A stretch of 64,000 nt of DNA from Vreelandella profundi (GTDB lineage: Bacteria; Pseudomonadota; Gammaproteobacteria; Pseudomonadales; Halomonadaceae), in contig NZ_CP077941.1 in the NCBI RefSeq assembly GCF_019722725.1, positions 1,116,001 to 1,180,000 on the forward strand, in the 5' to 3' direction. The translations under genes and the position numbers were made by a program. Under the pieces are notes generated by a model that saw only the letters and a program-made list of their open reading frames with translations, was not told the origin of the DNA and made no database searches. Shown here piece after piece: positions 1-9,511 of this stretch. Position 1 is the stretch's first letter. The number at the start of each line of letters is the position of its first letter.

Positions 1-546
1 TTCCTCGGCGCTCATGCTGCGCCCGCTATAGAGCAAATCCGCGGCCCGGCCTTGGCCGATAATGCGCGGTAGTATCGCGCAGGCGCCCATATCACAACCC
101 GCTAGCCCCACGCGAGTAAACAGGAATGCGGTGCTGGCGCGGGGGGTGGCAAAGCGTATATCCGAGGCCATGGCGATAATCGCCCCGGCACCGACGCAAA
201 TGCCGTCGACGGCGGCGATAATCGGTTTTCCGCAGTTCAGCATCGCCTTGACTAAATCGCCGGTCATGCGGGTGAATTCAAGCAGGCCTTTCATGTCGCG
301 GCCAACTAGGGGGCCAATAATTTCATGCACATCGCCGCCCGAGCAGAAGTTATCGCCGTTAGCGGTAAACACCACCGCGTGAACGTCCGTGGCGTAGGCA
401 AGGTCGCGAAAGGTATCGCGCAGCTCAGCGTAGCTTTCGAAGGTCAGCGGGTTTTTACGTTCCGGACGGTTCAGCCGAATAACCGCGACATCACCCTTCA
501 TTTCCCAGATAAAGTGCTCTGGGACTAATTCCGTCATGCTTTTCAT
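1..546 (-). CDS. Crotonase (enoyl-CoA hydratase/isomerase family), 3' end cut by window edge
   Basis: The first 182 residues are visible and the gene runs off the left edge. The crotonase fold is clear from NFCSGGDV (oxyanion-hole loop, about 66-73) and [15 protein letters not shown] (about 107-121). By eye against rat enoyl-CoA hydratase, the two catalytic glutamates fall on Ile123 and Arg145. Asp152 in GCDMG sits where dienoyl-CoA isomerases keep an aspartate. It may therefore act as an isomerase or as a ring-opening or thioester enzyme rather than a plain hydratase. Its ATG overlaps the stop of the MarR gene (ATGA), so it is the last visible gene of an operon that starts at 4014. A role in breakdown of an aromatic acyl-CoA is inferred from that context. 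Confidence 0.85.
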   Translation of the reverse strand, partial: MKSMTELVPEHFIWEMKGDVAVIRLNRPERKNPLTFESYAELRDTFRDLAYATDVHAVVFTANGDNFCSGGDVHEIIGPLVGRDMKGLLEFTRMTGDLVKAMLNCGKPIIAAVDGICVGAGAIIAMASDIRFATPRASTAFLFTRVGLAGCDMGACAILPRIIGQGRAADLLYSGRSMSAEE

Positions 547-995
547 TTTATTGTTCTCGTATCGGTAGGTAAGCGGTGAAGCAGCTCGCCTATATGATGA
601 GCATCCGCTTCGGTGACTTCTTCAAACAGTGCGTTCACCCAGCGCTCATGGGCAGCGGCCATGCCGTTAAAGCTTTCCTGGCCGGCCTTCGTAAGACACA
701 CACGGGTGGCACGACGGTCGCCCTCAATTGCAATGCGTTGCACGGCGCCATCCTCCACCAGGCGATCAATAATGCCGGTGACGTTGCCGTTGGAAACCCG
801 CAGGCGGCGAGATAGCTCGTTCATTTTCAGGCCCTCTGCATTGGCAGATAAAGCGGCCATGACATCAAAGCGTGGCAGCGTAGAGTCATATTCCGTCCGC
901 AGGCGTTCACGCAGCGCGGACTCTACCTGGCGGGTAACGCGTAGCATGCGCAGCCACAGGCGCAGGCGCTCTTTGGTTAAACGTTCGTCCGTCAT
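543..995 (-). CDS. MarR-family transcriptional regulator
   Basis: A 150-residue winged-helix protein with the MarR layout: N-terminal dimerisation helices, a helix-turn-helix around [17 protein letters not shown] (about 58-74), and the wing and DR motif near [16 protein letters not shown] (about 91-106). MarR proteins usually repress a neighbouring operon and are released by a small ligand, often an aromatic acid or its CoA ester. The gene sits inside the operon, with ATGA overlaps to the SDR gene before it and the crotonase gene after it, so autoregulation together with the pathway is likely. The operator would be expected in the 4015-4433 intergenic region. The ligand cannot be read from the sequence. 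Confidence 0.9.
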   Translation of the reverse strand: MTDERLTKERLRLWLRMLRVTRQVESALRERLRTEYDSTLPRFDVMAALSANAEGLKMNELSRRLRVSNGNVTGIIDRLVEDGAVQRIAIEGDRRATRVCLTKAGQESFNGMAAAHERWVNALFEEVTEADAHHIGELLHRLPTDTRTIK

Positions 996-1732
996 ACTTC
1001 ACCGCCTGAAATAGAAATTGCCTGTCCGGTGATCGCGCTACTGTGGGCGCCACATAGCCAAAGGGCCGTTGCACTGACTTCCGCCGGCGTGACCAATCGC
1101 CCGGTTGGGTTAGTCGATTCAAAGTGTGAGGTTGCCTGCTCGGCTGACTGGCCCGTTTTGGCCACAATGGTGTCAACGCTGGCAGCCAATAACGGCGTGT
1201 CGGTAAAGCCGGGGCACAGTGCATTTACGGTAATGTTGCGAGTGGCCGTTTCGATAGCGAGGGAACGTACCAGGCCGATCACGCCATGCTTTGCTGCGCA
1301 GTAAGCGCCCACATAGGCATAGCCTTTAAGGCCTGCGGTGGATGCGACGGCAATCAGGCGGCCGCCGTCATTCAACTTTTTAAGGCCTTCGCGTAGCGTC
1401 AGAAACACGCCGCTAAGATTAACGTTGAGCATGCGCTGCCATTGTTCAAGCGACGTTTTGGCGAAGGGCGCGCTTTCCGCCGCACCCGCGTTTGCAACCA
1501 CAATATCGACTCTGCCCAGCTGTGCAAAAAAAGCCACCATGGCGGCTTCATCGGTGACATCAACGACCGCGAATTGAATACAACGATGCTGGTCAGCGAC
1601 AGCTTTAAGAGCCGCTTCGCGACGCCCGGTAATCGTCACGTTAGCCCCTGCATTGGCAAAAGCTAGCGCCATGTCGGCGCCGATACCGCTACCGCCACCG
1701 GTAATCACCGCTCGCTTGCCGGTCAGGCTCAT
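992..1732 (-). CDS. SDR-family NAD(P)-dependent oxidoreductase
   Basis: A classical short-chain dehydrogenase of 246 residues. The Rossmann motif is TGGGSGIG near the N-terminus, NAG follows strand 4, and the catalytic Ser and YCAAK motif (Tyr-x-x-x-Lys) are present. The start is set at 1732 because [13 protein letters not shown] is a normal SDR N-terminus and its ATG overlaps the stop of the upstream gene (ATGA). An in-frame upstream extension has no support. Family members include 3-hydroxybutyrate and 3-hydroxyacyl-CoA dehydrogenases. Here it probably oxidises or reduces an intermediate of the aromatic-CoA route encoded by its neighbours; the substrate is unknown. Confidence 0.88.
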   Translation of the reverse strand: MSLTGKRAVITGGGSGIGADMALAFANAGANVTITGRREAALKAVADQHRCIQFAVVDVTDEAAMVAFFAQLGRVDIVVANAGAAESAPFAKTSLEQWQRMLNVNLSGVFLTLREGLKKLNDGGRLIAVASTAGLKGYAYVGAYCAAKHGVIGLVRSLAIETATRNITVNALCPGFTDTPLLAASVDTIVAKTGQSAEQATSHFESTNPTGRLVTPAEVSATALWLCGAHSSAITGQAISISGGEV

Positions 1733-4014
1733 ACCCAGCCCTCGCCACGTTCTGCCAAACGCTGCAGCTGATCGGCACCTGCTCGGTAGGGCGCTGGCCA
1801 CTCAACGCCGCTGTCGCCTAGCCCTGCCGCCACGTGAAGAAGCCAGTAAGGGTCAGCGAGGTGAGGGCGGGCGATACAGACTAGATCGGCGCGACCGGCC
1901 ATCAGAATCGAGTTCACGTGGTCGGCCTGGTAAATATTGCCCACGGCCATGGTGGCAATGGGGGTCTCGTTGCGTATGCGGTCAGAAAAGGGCGTTTGGA
2001 ACATGCGCCCATACACCGGCTTGGCGTGGGGCGACGTTTGCCCGGCTGAAACATCAATGATATCTACCTGGGCATCGCGCAGTCGCTTGGCAATCTCAAC
2101 GGCATCATCGGGTGTAATGCCTTCTTCGCCACACCAGTCGTTGGCGGAAATACGTACCGAGAGCGGCTTATGAGCAGGCCAAACGCTGCGCACAGCGTTA
2201 ATTACTTCCAGCGGATAGCGGAGTCGGTTATCAAGATTGCCGCCGTATTCGTCGTCGCGATGGTTGGTCAGCGGGGTAATAAATGAAGAGAGCAAGTAGC
2301 CATGCGCCGCGTGAATCTCAATCATGTCAAAGCCCGCGCGATCCGCCATTTGCACAGCGCTGACAAATTCATCGCGCACGCGGTCCATATCGTTGCGGTC
2401 CATTGCTTTGGGCACTTGGTTACGCGCGGCCCACGGCACAGCGGAGGCTGAAAGCAGTGGCCAGTTGCCGTCGGCAAGCGGCGCATCCATCTCTTGCCAG
2501 CCCAGCTGAGTGGAGCCTTTAGCGCCGGAGTGGCCCAGCTGCGCGCACAGCTTGGCCTTGGTTTCCGCGTGCACGAAATCACATAGCCTGCGCCACGCCG
2601 CCTCGTGTTCAGGTGCGTACAGCCCTGGGCAGCCTGGGGTAATCCGGCCGGTGGGGCTAACGCAGGTCATTTCGGTATACATCAAACCAGCGCCGCCTTT
2701 AGCACGCTCGGCGTAATGGCTAAAGTGCCAATCGGTAGGGCAGCCATCAATGGCCTTATACTGCGCCATGGGTGAGACCACGACGCGATTGATCAGCGTC
2801 ATATCACGCAGCTGGTAAGGCGCGAACATCGGTGCGCGGGCGCTGCCAGGGTTGCCCGCTTGGGTTTGAAACCAGCGCTCAGCGCTTTCTAGCCACTGCG
2901 GGTCGCGTACTCGAAGATTTTCATGGCTAATGCGCTGGGAGCGCGTCAATAGCGAATAGTTGAACTGCACCGGGTCGAGATCTAAATAGCGTTCTACTTC
3001 TTCAAACCATTCGGTGGAGTTACGGGCGGCCGACTGTAAGCGCAGCACCTCGAAACGACGCTCTTCCTCATAGCGCGCAACCGCCGTGGTAATGCTGCTC
3101 TCGCTGTGGAGGCAGTTAGCCAGCGCAATGGCGCTTTCAAGCGCGAGCTTGGAGCCCGAACCAATCGAGAAGTGCGCCGTCGCGGCGGCATCGCCCATGA
3201 GCACGACGTTTTCATAGCGCCACTGTTCACACAGCACGCGCGGGAAGTTGATCCACGCCGAGCCGCGCACATGGTGGGCATTGGTCATCAGCGAGTGTCC
3301 ATCTAAGTGCTTGGCAAAGATGCGTTCGCAGACGTCAATCGATGCTTGCTGGCTCAGCTCGCCGAAGCCAAACGCCTGCCAGGTGGCTTCGCTGCATTCG
3401 ACGATAAAGGTCGCAGTGTCATTATCAAACTGATAGGCGTGCGCCCAGACCCAGCCATGTTCGGTCTTTTCGAAAATAAAGGTAAACGCATCGTTAAAGG
3501 TTTGGTGCGTTCCTAGCCAGACAAACTTACACGCTCGTACGTCAATATCAGGTTTGAAATGTTCCGCGTAGGTTTGGCGCGTACGCGAGTTAAGGCCATC
3601 GGCAGCCAGTACCAAATCGTACTCGTGCCGATAACGGTCAATGCTGGCTTCCGTGGCATCGGTTTCAAAGCGCATCTCTACGCCCAGTTCACGTGCGCGT
3701 GCCTGTAAGAGAATTAGTAGCTGACGCCGGCCAATGCCACAAAAACCGTGGCCTGTGGAAACGGTTTTAACGCCTTTATGAACGACTGCCACATCATCCC
3801 AATAAGCGAAATGCTCGCGAATACGCGCTGCACTCACCGGATCATTAGCGGCTAGGTTGTCTAAGGTTTCGTCTGATAAAACCACGCCCCAGCCGAACGT
3901 GTCGTCTGCACGGTTGCGTTCGATCACTACGATGTCATGGGAAGGGTCCTGCAGTTTCATACTGATGGCAAAATAAAGGCCGGCGGGCCCTCCACCTAGG
4001 CAGGCAATTCTCAT
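1729..4014 (-). CDS. Bifunctional flavin monooxygenase / old-yellow-enzyme fusion (salicylyl-CoA or 2-aminobenzoyl-CoA type)
   Basis: A 761-residue two-domain flavoenzyme. The N-terminal half is an FAD aromatic hydroxylase: [12 protein letters not shown] near residue 5 binds the dinucleotide, and [17 protein letters not shown] is the second FAD motif. From about residue 390 an old-yellow-enzyme domain follows ([44 protein letters not shown]). Known relatives are 2-aminobenzoyl-CoA monooxygenase/reductase of anthranilate catabolism and salicylyl-CoA 5-hydroxylase; both hydroxylate and dearomatise an aryl-CoA. ATG at 4014 is chosen because the FAD motif must be N-terminal and GGAG lies just upstream. 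First gene of the operon. The matching CoA ligase is not in the window and may lie beyond the left edge. The choice between the two substrates is open. Confidence 0.9.
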   Translation of the reverse strand: MRIACLGGGPAGLYFAISMKLQDPSHDIVVIERNRADDTFGWGVVLSDETLDNLAANDPVSAARIREHFAYWDDVAVVHKGVKTVSTGHGFCGIGRRQLLILLQARARELGVEMRFETDATEASIDRYRHEYDLVLAADGLNSRTRQTYAEHFKPDIDVRACKFVWLGTHQTFNDAFTFIFEKTEHGWVWAHAYQFDNDTATFIVECSEATWQAFGFGELSQQASIDVCERIFAKHLDGHSLMTNAHHVRGSAWINFPRVLCEQWRYENVVLMGDAAATAHFSIGSGSKLALESAIALANCLHSESSITTAVARYEEERRFEVLRLQSAARNSTEWFEEVERYLDLDPVQFNYSLLTRSQRISHENLRVRDPQWLESAERWFQTQAGNPGSARAPMFAPYQLRDMTLINRVVVSPMAQYKAIDGCPTDWHFSHYAERAKGGAGLMYTEMTCVSPTGRITPGCPGLYAPEHEAAWRRLCDFVHAETKAKLCAQLGHSGAKGSTQLGWQEMDAPLADGNWPLLSASAVPWAARNQVPKAMDRNDMDRVRDEFVSAVQMADRAGFDMIEIHAAHGYLLSSFITPLTNHRDDEYGGNLDNRLRYPLEVINAVRSVWPAHKPLSVRISANDWCGEEGITPDDAVEIAKRLRDAQVDIIDVSAGQTSPHAKPVYGRMFQTPFSDRIRNETPIATMAVGNIYQADHVNSILMAGRADLVCIARPHLADPYWLLHVAAGLGDSGVEWPAPYRAGADQLQRLAERGEGWV

Positions 4015-4433
4015 TTTTGTTCTCCACAGGGAAACACGCTCTTTTATGAAGATAGAAAAAGACCCAATAAAATTCAAGTATAAAATGTTTAAGTATAAAA
4101 TATATTTTCAAAATGCTTGCCACTGCACGTATTGCTGCTTTGCTCGCAAAAGCCGCCGGAAGGTGAGAGCATAAAAACGTTAACACCACGCCACGGCCTG
4201 CTGCTTGGAGGCGCTTGCCATCGGGCATAGAAGAAAGTGTTATGGTGAGTGAGTTTTTAGTGCTACGGAAACCGTACTGGCTGGGATTGACAGGGGTAGG
4301 TAGAGAAGAGAGTCTAAGCCTATTCAATGTTAGTCGCGGCTAAACGAGTCGTTAAATAAATACTTACGCATAGGATTATGCAGAGCGTCACGCATAATTA
4401 TGAAGAGTTATGCATCGTTAAGGAGATAGCTCC
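4015..4433. other. Divergent intergenic region, probable promoters for the aryl-CoA operon and rsd
   Basis: No credible gene here. Two direct repeats of AAGTATAAAAT lie at 4076-4086 and 4091-4101. On the minus strand each carries a TATACT -10-like hexamer, 15 bp apart, just upstream of the monooxygenase gene. A second pair of imperfect direct repeats, ACGCATAGGATTATGCAGAG (4366-4385) and ACGCATAATTATGAAGAG (4390-4407), precedes rsd. These are candidate regulatory sites seen only as repeats; no -35 box is convincing. Confidence 0.4.
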
Positions 4434-4922
4434 ATGCTCGAAGATTGCAAAAATGCCCTGGAGCGCTGGGGAGGCGTGCACGCCTTGATCGACCGCTGGC
4501 TAGATCAGCGTCGCCAGCTGTTAATAAGCTTCATTGAGCTAAAAGAGGCGTGTGATGCTGAGCTAGAAGCGGTGAGCAAAGCGCCTATCGATACCTTCAG
4601 TGAGCAGTTGATGGACTACATCAGCGCCGGTCATTTTGAAATTTACCCTCAGCTTTCGGAAGAAGCGCAGGCGTTTGGTGATGAGGCCGCGCTAGTCATC
4701 GCGGCTAAATTACTGGAGCGCTTAGAGATGTCGACCGAAATGGTGCTGGAGTTTGATGCTGACTTTGGCTCTACGCTCAGCTGCGAGCAGAACATTGCCC
4801 GTCTGCCTGCCTGGATTGACCGTTTGGCCCGGGGCCTGACGGAGCGCTTCGCGCTTGAAGATCAACTGATTGCGCGCCTGCATGCCGCTAACAGCCCGCA
4901 AAACGCCAAAGCACCTGCTTAA
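4434..4922 (+). CDS. rsd: Rsd/AlgQ-family anti-sigma-70 regulator
   Basis: 162 residues, close to E. coli Rsd (158) and Pseudomonas AlgQ (160). The all-helical Rsd pattern is recognisable, with the N-terminal ERWGGVHALIDRWLDQRRQL segment followed by DYISAGHFEIYPQL. Rsd binds sigma-70 region 4 and, in stationary phase, helps free RNA polymerase core for alternative sigma factors. AlgQ also influences alginate and virulence genes in Pseudomonas. The start has a strong AAGGAG eight bases upstream. Monocistronic, divergent from the aryl-CoA operon. The short imperfect repeats upstream may contribute to growth-phase control, which is inference. Confidence 0.88.
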   Translation: MLEDCKNALERWGGVHALIDRWLDQRRQLLISFIELKEACDAELEAVSKAPIDTFSEQLMDYISAGHFEIYPQLSEEAQAFGDEAALVIAAKLLERLEMSTEMVLEFDADFGSTLSCEQNIARLPAWIDRLARGLTERFALEDQLIARLHAANSPQNAKAPA

Positions 4923-5021
4923 TTTCCTCATATAAGCTAACGCAGACAATCTAATAGGCGCCGCCATGCGGCGCTTTTGTCGTCGTGGCACCTTGTTGTT
5001 TCTCTGCTTACTTTTACTTGC

Positions 5022-8000
5022 TTATCGTTCGCTGCTGGCTACTCGTGATTGACGGTGCAATTTGCCGCCAATTACCAGCATGCAGGGGGTGAGCAGTAGT
5101 GTGAGCGCGGTGGCGAAGGTGAGGCCGCCTGCAATCGCGCTCGACATCTGTGTCCACCACTGGGCGGAAGGCGCATTAAAGCCTAGCGCAGGGGTAAATA
5201 GGTCGACGTTGATACCCAGTACCATCGGCATCAGCCCCAGCACCGTGGTGATCGCCGTTAGTAGTACCGGGCGTAAACGCAAACAGCCCGCTTCCAGGGC
5301 CGCCTCGCTTGGCGCCATGCCCTCGCCACGCAGCTCGTTATAGGTGTCAATCAAGACAATATTGTTGTTGACGACGATGCCCGCCAGGGCAATGACGCCC
5401 ATGCCCACCATCACAATGCCAAACGCCTGACCGGTTATTAGCAGGCCCATCAGTACACCGGCGGTAGAGAAAACGATCGCCGATAGCACCAGACCCGCCT
5501 GATAGAAACTGTTGAACTGGGTCACCAAAATAATCGCCATCAGGCCGATAGCGATTAAGAACGCGCTGACCAGAAACTGCATCGACTCCTGCTGGTCTTC
5601 CTGCTCGCCAGCAACGTTCACCATTAGCCCGTCGGGTAGGCTGTCGCGGCTGGCATCAAGCAAGGCGCGCAGGCGTTCGTCGGCGAGATAGCCCGGGGCT
5701 AGGTCAGCGTCGACCGTAATGGCGCGGCGGCCATCAATACGGCTAAGGGTGCCCACTTTAGGCGCGGGCTCTAGCGTCACGAAATGCGAGATCGGCACCT
5801 GCCCGCGCTGAGTGTTTATGGTCAGGCGCTCTAACTGATCTAACGAGCGCCAGTGTTGCGGTAGGCGCACGCGAATATCGACCTCATCGCTGACTTCCGG
5901 CGGCCGGTAGCTCGCTACCTGAAGGCCCGTGGTGAGCAGCTGCACCGCGCTACCAATCGTGGTGATGTCGGTGCCCATGCGCGCGGCGGCCTCGCGGTCC
6001 ACGTTTACCTGCCATTCCACGCCCGGCAGGCTGCGGTTGTCCTGAATATCTACAAAGCCACCCAGGTCGCGCATTAGCTGGGTGAGCTGGCCGACCCCAG
6101 TGTCAGCGATATCGGGGTTGGTGGCACTTACTTCTAGCACAATCGGTTTGCCGCCGCCGGGGCCCGATTCCTGCTCCTGAAACTCAAGTGTAATGCCGGG
6201 AATGTCGCGGGCGCGATCGGCCATGTCGGCTAATATGTCCCGGGCAGGGCGGCGCTCATGCCAGTCAATAAACTGGAATTGCAGCATGCCAATCACATCA
6301 TTGCCCATCTGCTCGTTGGGTAGCGCAAAGGAGCGTGCATAGAGCGCCCTCACTTCGCTCAGGCCCGAGAGCTTGGCTTCCACTCGTTGGACAATGGCAT
6401 CGGTTTCTTCTGCCGAGAAATCACCGCGGGCGCGAACAAGCACCTGAGCACTGTCAGGCTCAACGTTAGGGAAAAAATCGATGCCGTGATTAAAGCGTGC
6501 ATAGCCGGTATACAGCAGCACCATCAGCAACACGCTGACCAGCAGCACCCACGCCGGATGCTTGAGTAGGCGGCCGAGCACATGTCGGTAGCCGCGGCCA
6601 AACGAGGTCGTGGCAGGCTCAAAGCTAGCATCCGCTTGATTCTTGGCAGTGCGGGTAAACAAGCGGCCTAGCGTAGGTAAAAATATCAGCGCCATGGCCA
6701 GCGACGCCAGTAGGCACAAAATCACCGTAGCGGGCAGATACTTCATAAATTGACCCACCACGCCGGGCCAAAACAGTAAGGGGATAAAAACGGCTAGCGT
6801 GGTGGCGGTAGAGGCAATCACCGGCCAGCTCATACGTGATGCGGCGTTTAGCCACGCCTGGTGAGGCGTTTGGCCATCACGTAAGTAGCGATCAGCAAGC
6901 TCGCTCACCACGATCGCGCCGTCAACCAGCATGCCGGCCACCAGAATCAGCGCGAACAGCACCACAATGTTGAGCGTAAAGCCAAACGCCCACACCAGCA
7001 GTATGCCGGTTAAGAAGGCACCTGGAATCGTCAGGCCGACTAGCAGCGCCATGCGCCATCCCATCACCGCGACCACCACAATCAGCACCAGCACCACGGC
7101 GGTCAGTACGTTGTTTAATAGCTCGGAAAGCATATTTTCAACGGTTATCGACTCATCCAAAATAGTGGTGAAGCTCAGCTGCTCGGGCAGTAAATCACCC
7201 GCTTGTTCTAAACTCTCACGCACCGCGCTAATCGTTGCGATGATGTTCGCCCCGGCGCGCTTGGAAACCTCTAGCACTACAGCTGGCTGGCCATCTATAC
7301 GGGCAAAGCCCTCGGGAGATTTATAGGTAGGCTGAATCCATGCCACGTCGCCAAAGGTGACGACCCGGTCATCCTCGACCTTGACCGGCATGTTCATGAC
7401 GTCTTCAAGGGACTCAATGATGCCAGGCACTTTGAGCGCTAAACGCCCGGCGCCGGTATCGATACTGCCCGCAGCGACCAAGCGATTATTGCGCGACACT
7501 TGATTAAACAGGGCATCAAAATCGACGCCGTAGCTTTCGAGCACTAGCGGATCAACGACTATTTCCAGCAGGTCTTCACGATCGCCGGCAATATCGACTT
7601 CTAGCACATCGGCGATGCCTTCAATTTCCTCTTGCAAGCGCCTGGCTACAGTAATGCGTTCGCGGGTATCCAGCTGCCCGGAAAGGCCAATCGTTAGCAC
7701 CGGGAACTCTGAAACGTTGACCTCCATTACTCGCGGCTCATCGGCTTCTGAAGGTAGTTCGCTACGAGCAATATCTACCCGGTCGCGAACGTCAGTCAGC
7801 GCGGTGTCCGGGTCAAAGCCAGGATCAAACTCTAGCGTGATGGAGCCATGCCCTTCGCTGGATTGGGCGGTGAACTTGCGTAGCCCCTCAATGCCGCGAA
7901 GCTCTTGCTCCATGGGCCGAATGAGCAGCCGTTCTCCGTCCTCTGGGCTAACGCCTTCCAACGACAGCGAGACATAAATCATCGGAATCGTGACGTCAGG

Positions 8001-8114
8001 GTTGGCTTCTTTAGGAATCATCTTCCAGGCGACGGTGCCCGCGAGCAGTAAGCTTACCAACAGCAGCAGCGTCGTGCGTGTGTGGGCTAGCGCCGCACTA
8101 ATCAGCTGGCGCAT
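5022..8114 (-). CDS. RND-family efflux transporter permease (HAE1/AcrB-like)
   Basis: 1030 residues, the usual size for an AcrB-type inner-membrane proton/drug antiporter. TM1 (about 13-31) is followed by the conserved NPDVTIPMIYVSLSLEGVSP periplasmic entry, then large periplasmic loops and helical bundles typical of RND pumps. TM4 carries GMLVDGAIVV: the first of the paired AcrB aspartates is present and the second is Gly, a common variation outside the AcrB subgroup. ATG at 8114 is preferred over the GTG two codons earlier because AGGA lies eight bases before the ATG. It overlaps the end of the adaptor gene. No outer-membrane channel gene is nearby, so the pump probably borrows a TolC-type partner. 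Substrate unknown. Confidence 0.92.
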   Translation of the reverse strand: MRQLISAALAHTRTTLLLLVSLLLAGTVAWKMIPKEANPDVTIPMIYVSLSLEGVSPEDGERLLIRPMEQELRGIEGLRKFTAQSSEGHGSITLEFDPGFDPDTALTDVRDRVDIARSELPSEADEPRVMEVNVSEFPVLTIGLSGQLDTRERITVARRLQEEIEGIADVLEVDIAGDREDLLEIVVDPLVLESYGVDFDALFNQVSRNNRLVAAGSIDTGAGRLALKVPGIIESLEDVMNMPVKVEDDRVVTFGDVAWIQPTYKSPEGFARIDGQPAVVLEVSKRAGANIIATISAVRESLEQAGDLLPEQLSFTTILDESITVENMLSELLNNVLTAVVLVLIVVVAVMGWRMALLVGLTIPGAFLTGILLVWAFGFTLNIVVLFALILVAGMLVDGAIVVSELADRYLRDGQTPHQAWLNAASRMSWPVIASTATTLAVFIPLLFWPGVVGQFMKYLPATVILCLLASLAMALIFLPTLGRLFTRTAKNQADASFEPATTSFGRGYRHVLGRLLKHPAWVLLVSVLLMVLLYTGYARFNHGIDFFPNVEPDSAQVLVRARGDFSAEETDAIVQRVEAKLSGLSEVRALYARSFALPNEQMGNDVIGMLQFQFIDWHERRPARDILADMADRARDIPGITLEFQEQESGPGGGKPIVLEVSATNPDIADTGVGQLTQLMRDLGGFVDIQDNRSLPGVEWQVNVDREAAARMGTDITTIGSAVQLLTTGLQVASYRPPEVSDEVDIRVRLPQHWRSLDQLERLTINTQRGQVPISHFVTLEPAPKVGTLSRIDGRRAITVDADLAPGYLADERLRALLDASRDSLPDGLMVNVAGEQEDQQESMQFLVSAFLIAIGLMAIILVTQFNSFYQAGLVLSAIVFSTAGVLMGLLITGQAFGIVMVGMGVIALAGIVVNNNIVLIDTYNELRGEGMAPSEAALEAGCLRLRPVLLTAITTVLGLMPMVLGINVDLFTPALGFNAPSAQWWTQMSSAIAGGLTFATALTLLLTPCMLVIGGKLHRQSRVASSER

Positions 8115-9243
8115 GAACACTGTCCTGAGCGGTTGAGTGCGAATTCGGCTCTTGGGTAGTCATCTGCGACTGTGCGGGCACCGGCGAGACGGTTTCGCCA
8201 ATAGCGACTATGCCCGCACCTAGCGTAATCAGGCGCAGCGGGTCAGGTAAGCCCGTGACGTAGGCACGCTGTATGTCGGCGCTGACCAGCTGTACAGCGG
8301 TCTGCTGCACTTGGTCGTTAGCATCTAAATGTTTAACGGCCAGTTGGCCTTCGCTGTTAAGGCTGAGTAGCGCCGGCGAAAGCGTATGCACTTGGCGAGG
8401 CGGCAGAATAATCGTGAGCTCCGCACTGGCGCCGGCTAGGCGCTTACCGGCCGGGTTATCCAGCGTGGCTTCAATATAAAAGGTGCGTGTGGCTTCTTCG
8501 GCACGGTGACTTATAAAGGTCAGCTCGCCTTCCAGGTGGTCGCCATTCAGCAGCCGTGCGGTGACCGGCAAACCCTCGGTCAAATCGCCTACCTGCTGTT
8601 GAGATACCCAGGCTGCGCCCTTTAAACGGCGGTCATCCACTAGCTGGGCCCACTCTTCACCGGGCTGCAATAGATCACCCACCTCTACCTGCACGCGATC
8701 TAGCACACCATCAAAAGGCGCCGTGGGGCGACTATCATTGAGTTGTTTCTGTAGCTGTGCCACCGAGGCCGCGCTAGCGCTGAGTGCACTCTGTAAGCGC
8801 AATAATTCGGGTTGCGAAATTAGCTCTCGCTGGCGCAGATTGCGCGCACCGCTGTACTCCGCTTCGGCCACTGCCAGTTCGTCGCGGGCTTGCTGCAACT
8901 GCTCGGGCAGGGCATCGTTATCCAGTACTAATAAAGTATCGCCCGCCTGAACACGGCTGCCTTGAGCCACCGGCTTTTCCGCCACAAAACCCGCCAAGTT
9001 GGCACGCAGCGTGGTTTCACGTTCGGCGGTTAGCTGGCCTTGGATAATCTGCTGTGGAATGAACGGCGTGCTCTGCTGCTCAATTACTTCAACGCGCGGA
9101 CCTGCTTGGCTGCGCGGGGGTGCATCTGGCGGCGTTGTTTGGAAACGCTGGAAATTACCAAACGCTAGCCATATCACCAGTGCCAGCACCAGTAGGCTGG
9201 CCAGAGCATAAGAGAAGGGGATTCGTCGCATGGGGGCGTCCAT
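8098..9243 (-). CDS. RND efflux periplasmic adaptor (membrane fusion protein)
   Basis: About 381 residues. An N-terminal membrane anchor (about 9-28, no lipobox) is followed by a barrel-sandwich half (ANLAGFVAEKPVAQGSRVQAG), a coiled-coil hairpin (about 100-150), the second barrel-sandwich half (PFDGVLDRVQVEVGDLLQPG) and a beta-barrel region. Adaptors of this kind bridge the inner-membrane RND pump and the outer-membrane channel. The next gene is the permease, overlapped by a few codons. Start choice is awkward: ATG 9243 has AAGG only two bases upstream and ATG 9231 has it about 13 upstream. A perfect 14-bp tandem duplication of the SD-ATG block lies here (9241-9268). Confidence 0.9.
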   Translation of the reverse strand: MDAPMRRIPFSYALASLLVLALVIWLAFGNFQRFQTTPPDAPPRSQAGPRVEVIEQQSTPFIPQQIIQGQLTAERETTLRANLAGFVAEKPVAQGSRVQAGDTLLVLDNDALPEQLQQARDELAVAEAEYSGARNLRQRELISQPELLRLQSALSASAASVAQLQKQLNDSRPTAPFDGVLDRVQVEVGDLLQPGEEWAQLVDDRRLKGAAWVSQQQVGDLTEGLPVTARLLNGDHLEGELTFISHRAEEATRTFYIEATLDNPAGKRLAGASAELTIILPPRQVHTLSPALLSLNSEGQLAVKHLDANDQVQQTAVQLVSADIQRAYVTGLPDPLRLITLGAGIVAIGETVSPVPAQSQMTTQEPNSHSTAQDSVHAPAD

Positions 9244-9268
9244 GTCCTTAATAACATGTCCTTAATAA
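9241..9268. repeat. Perfect 14-bp tandem duplication over the adaptor start
   Basis: CATGTCCTTAATAA occurs twice in tandem (9241-9254 and 9255-9268). On the minus strand each copy carries AAGGAC directly followed by ATG. The extra ATG is out of frame with the adaptor because 14 is not a multiple of three. Confidence 0.85.
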
Positions 9269-9408
9269 AAAGCTTAACAAAAAAAGCGTAGCAGCAAGCA
9301 AGGAGGGCGTTAAGCCGATGACACCATAACGCAACTCGGTGTTTTCAGCGAGTAGCAAGCCGATGGGGAGCGGTAAGTTGTTTAAATGGGTCGTAGTCGC
9401 ATGTCTGA

Positions 9409-9437
9409 TTGAGTTTTTGCCCGGCTGGGCATACCAT
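9409..9437 (+). promoter_or_regulatory. Candidate sigma-70 promoter for mdh
   Basis: TTGAGT (9409-9414), a 17-bp spacer and TACCAT (9432-9437) match the -35/-10 consensus at four of six positions each. It lies about 70 bp before the mdh start. Read by eye only. Confidence 0.3.
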
Positions 9438-9511
9438 CTTGGCGTCTTGAGTTCTGTTGAACCACTCCTCAGGCGAGAACCATCCCTAGGCGAACCAATC
9501 AAGGAGCAATG

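Noticed and set aside
4722..4991. Minus-strand reading frame overlapping rsd
   Set aside because: Antisense shadow of rsd with no SD or family resemblance.
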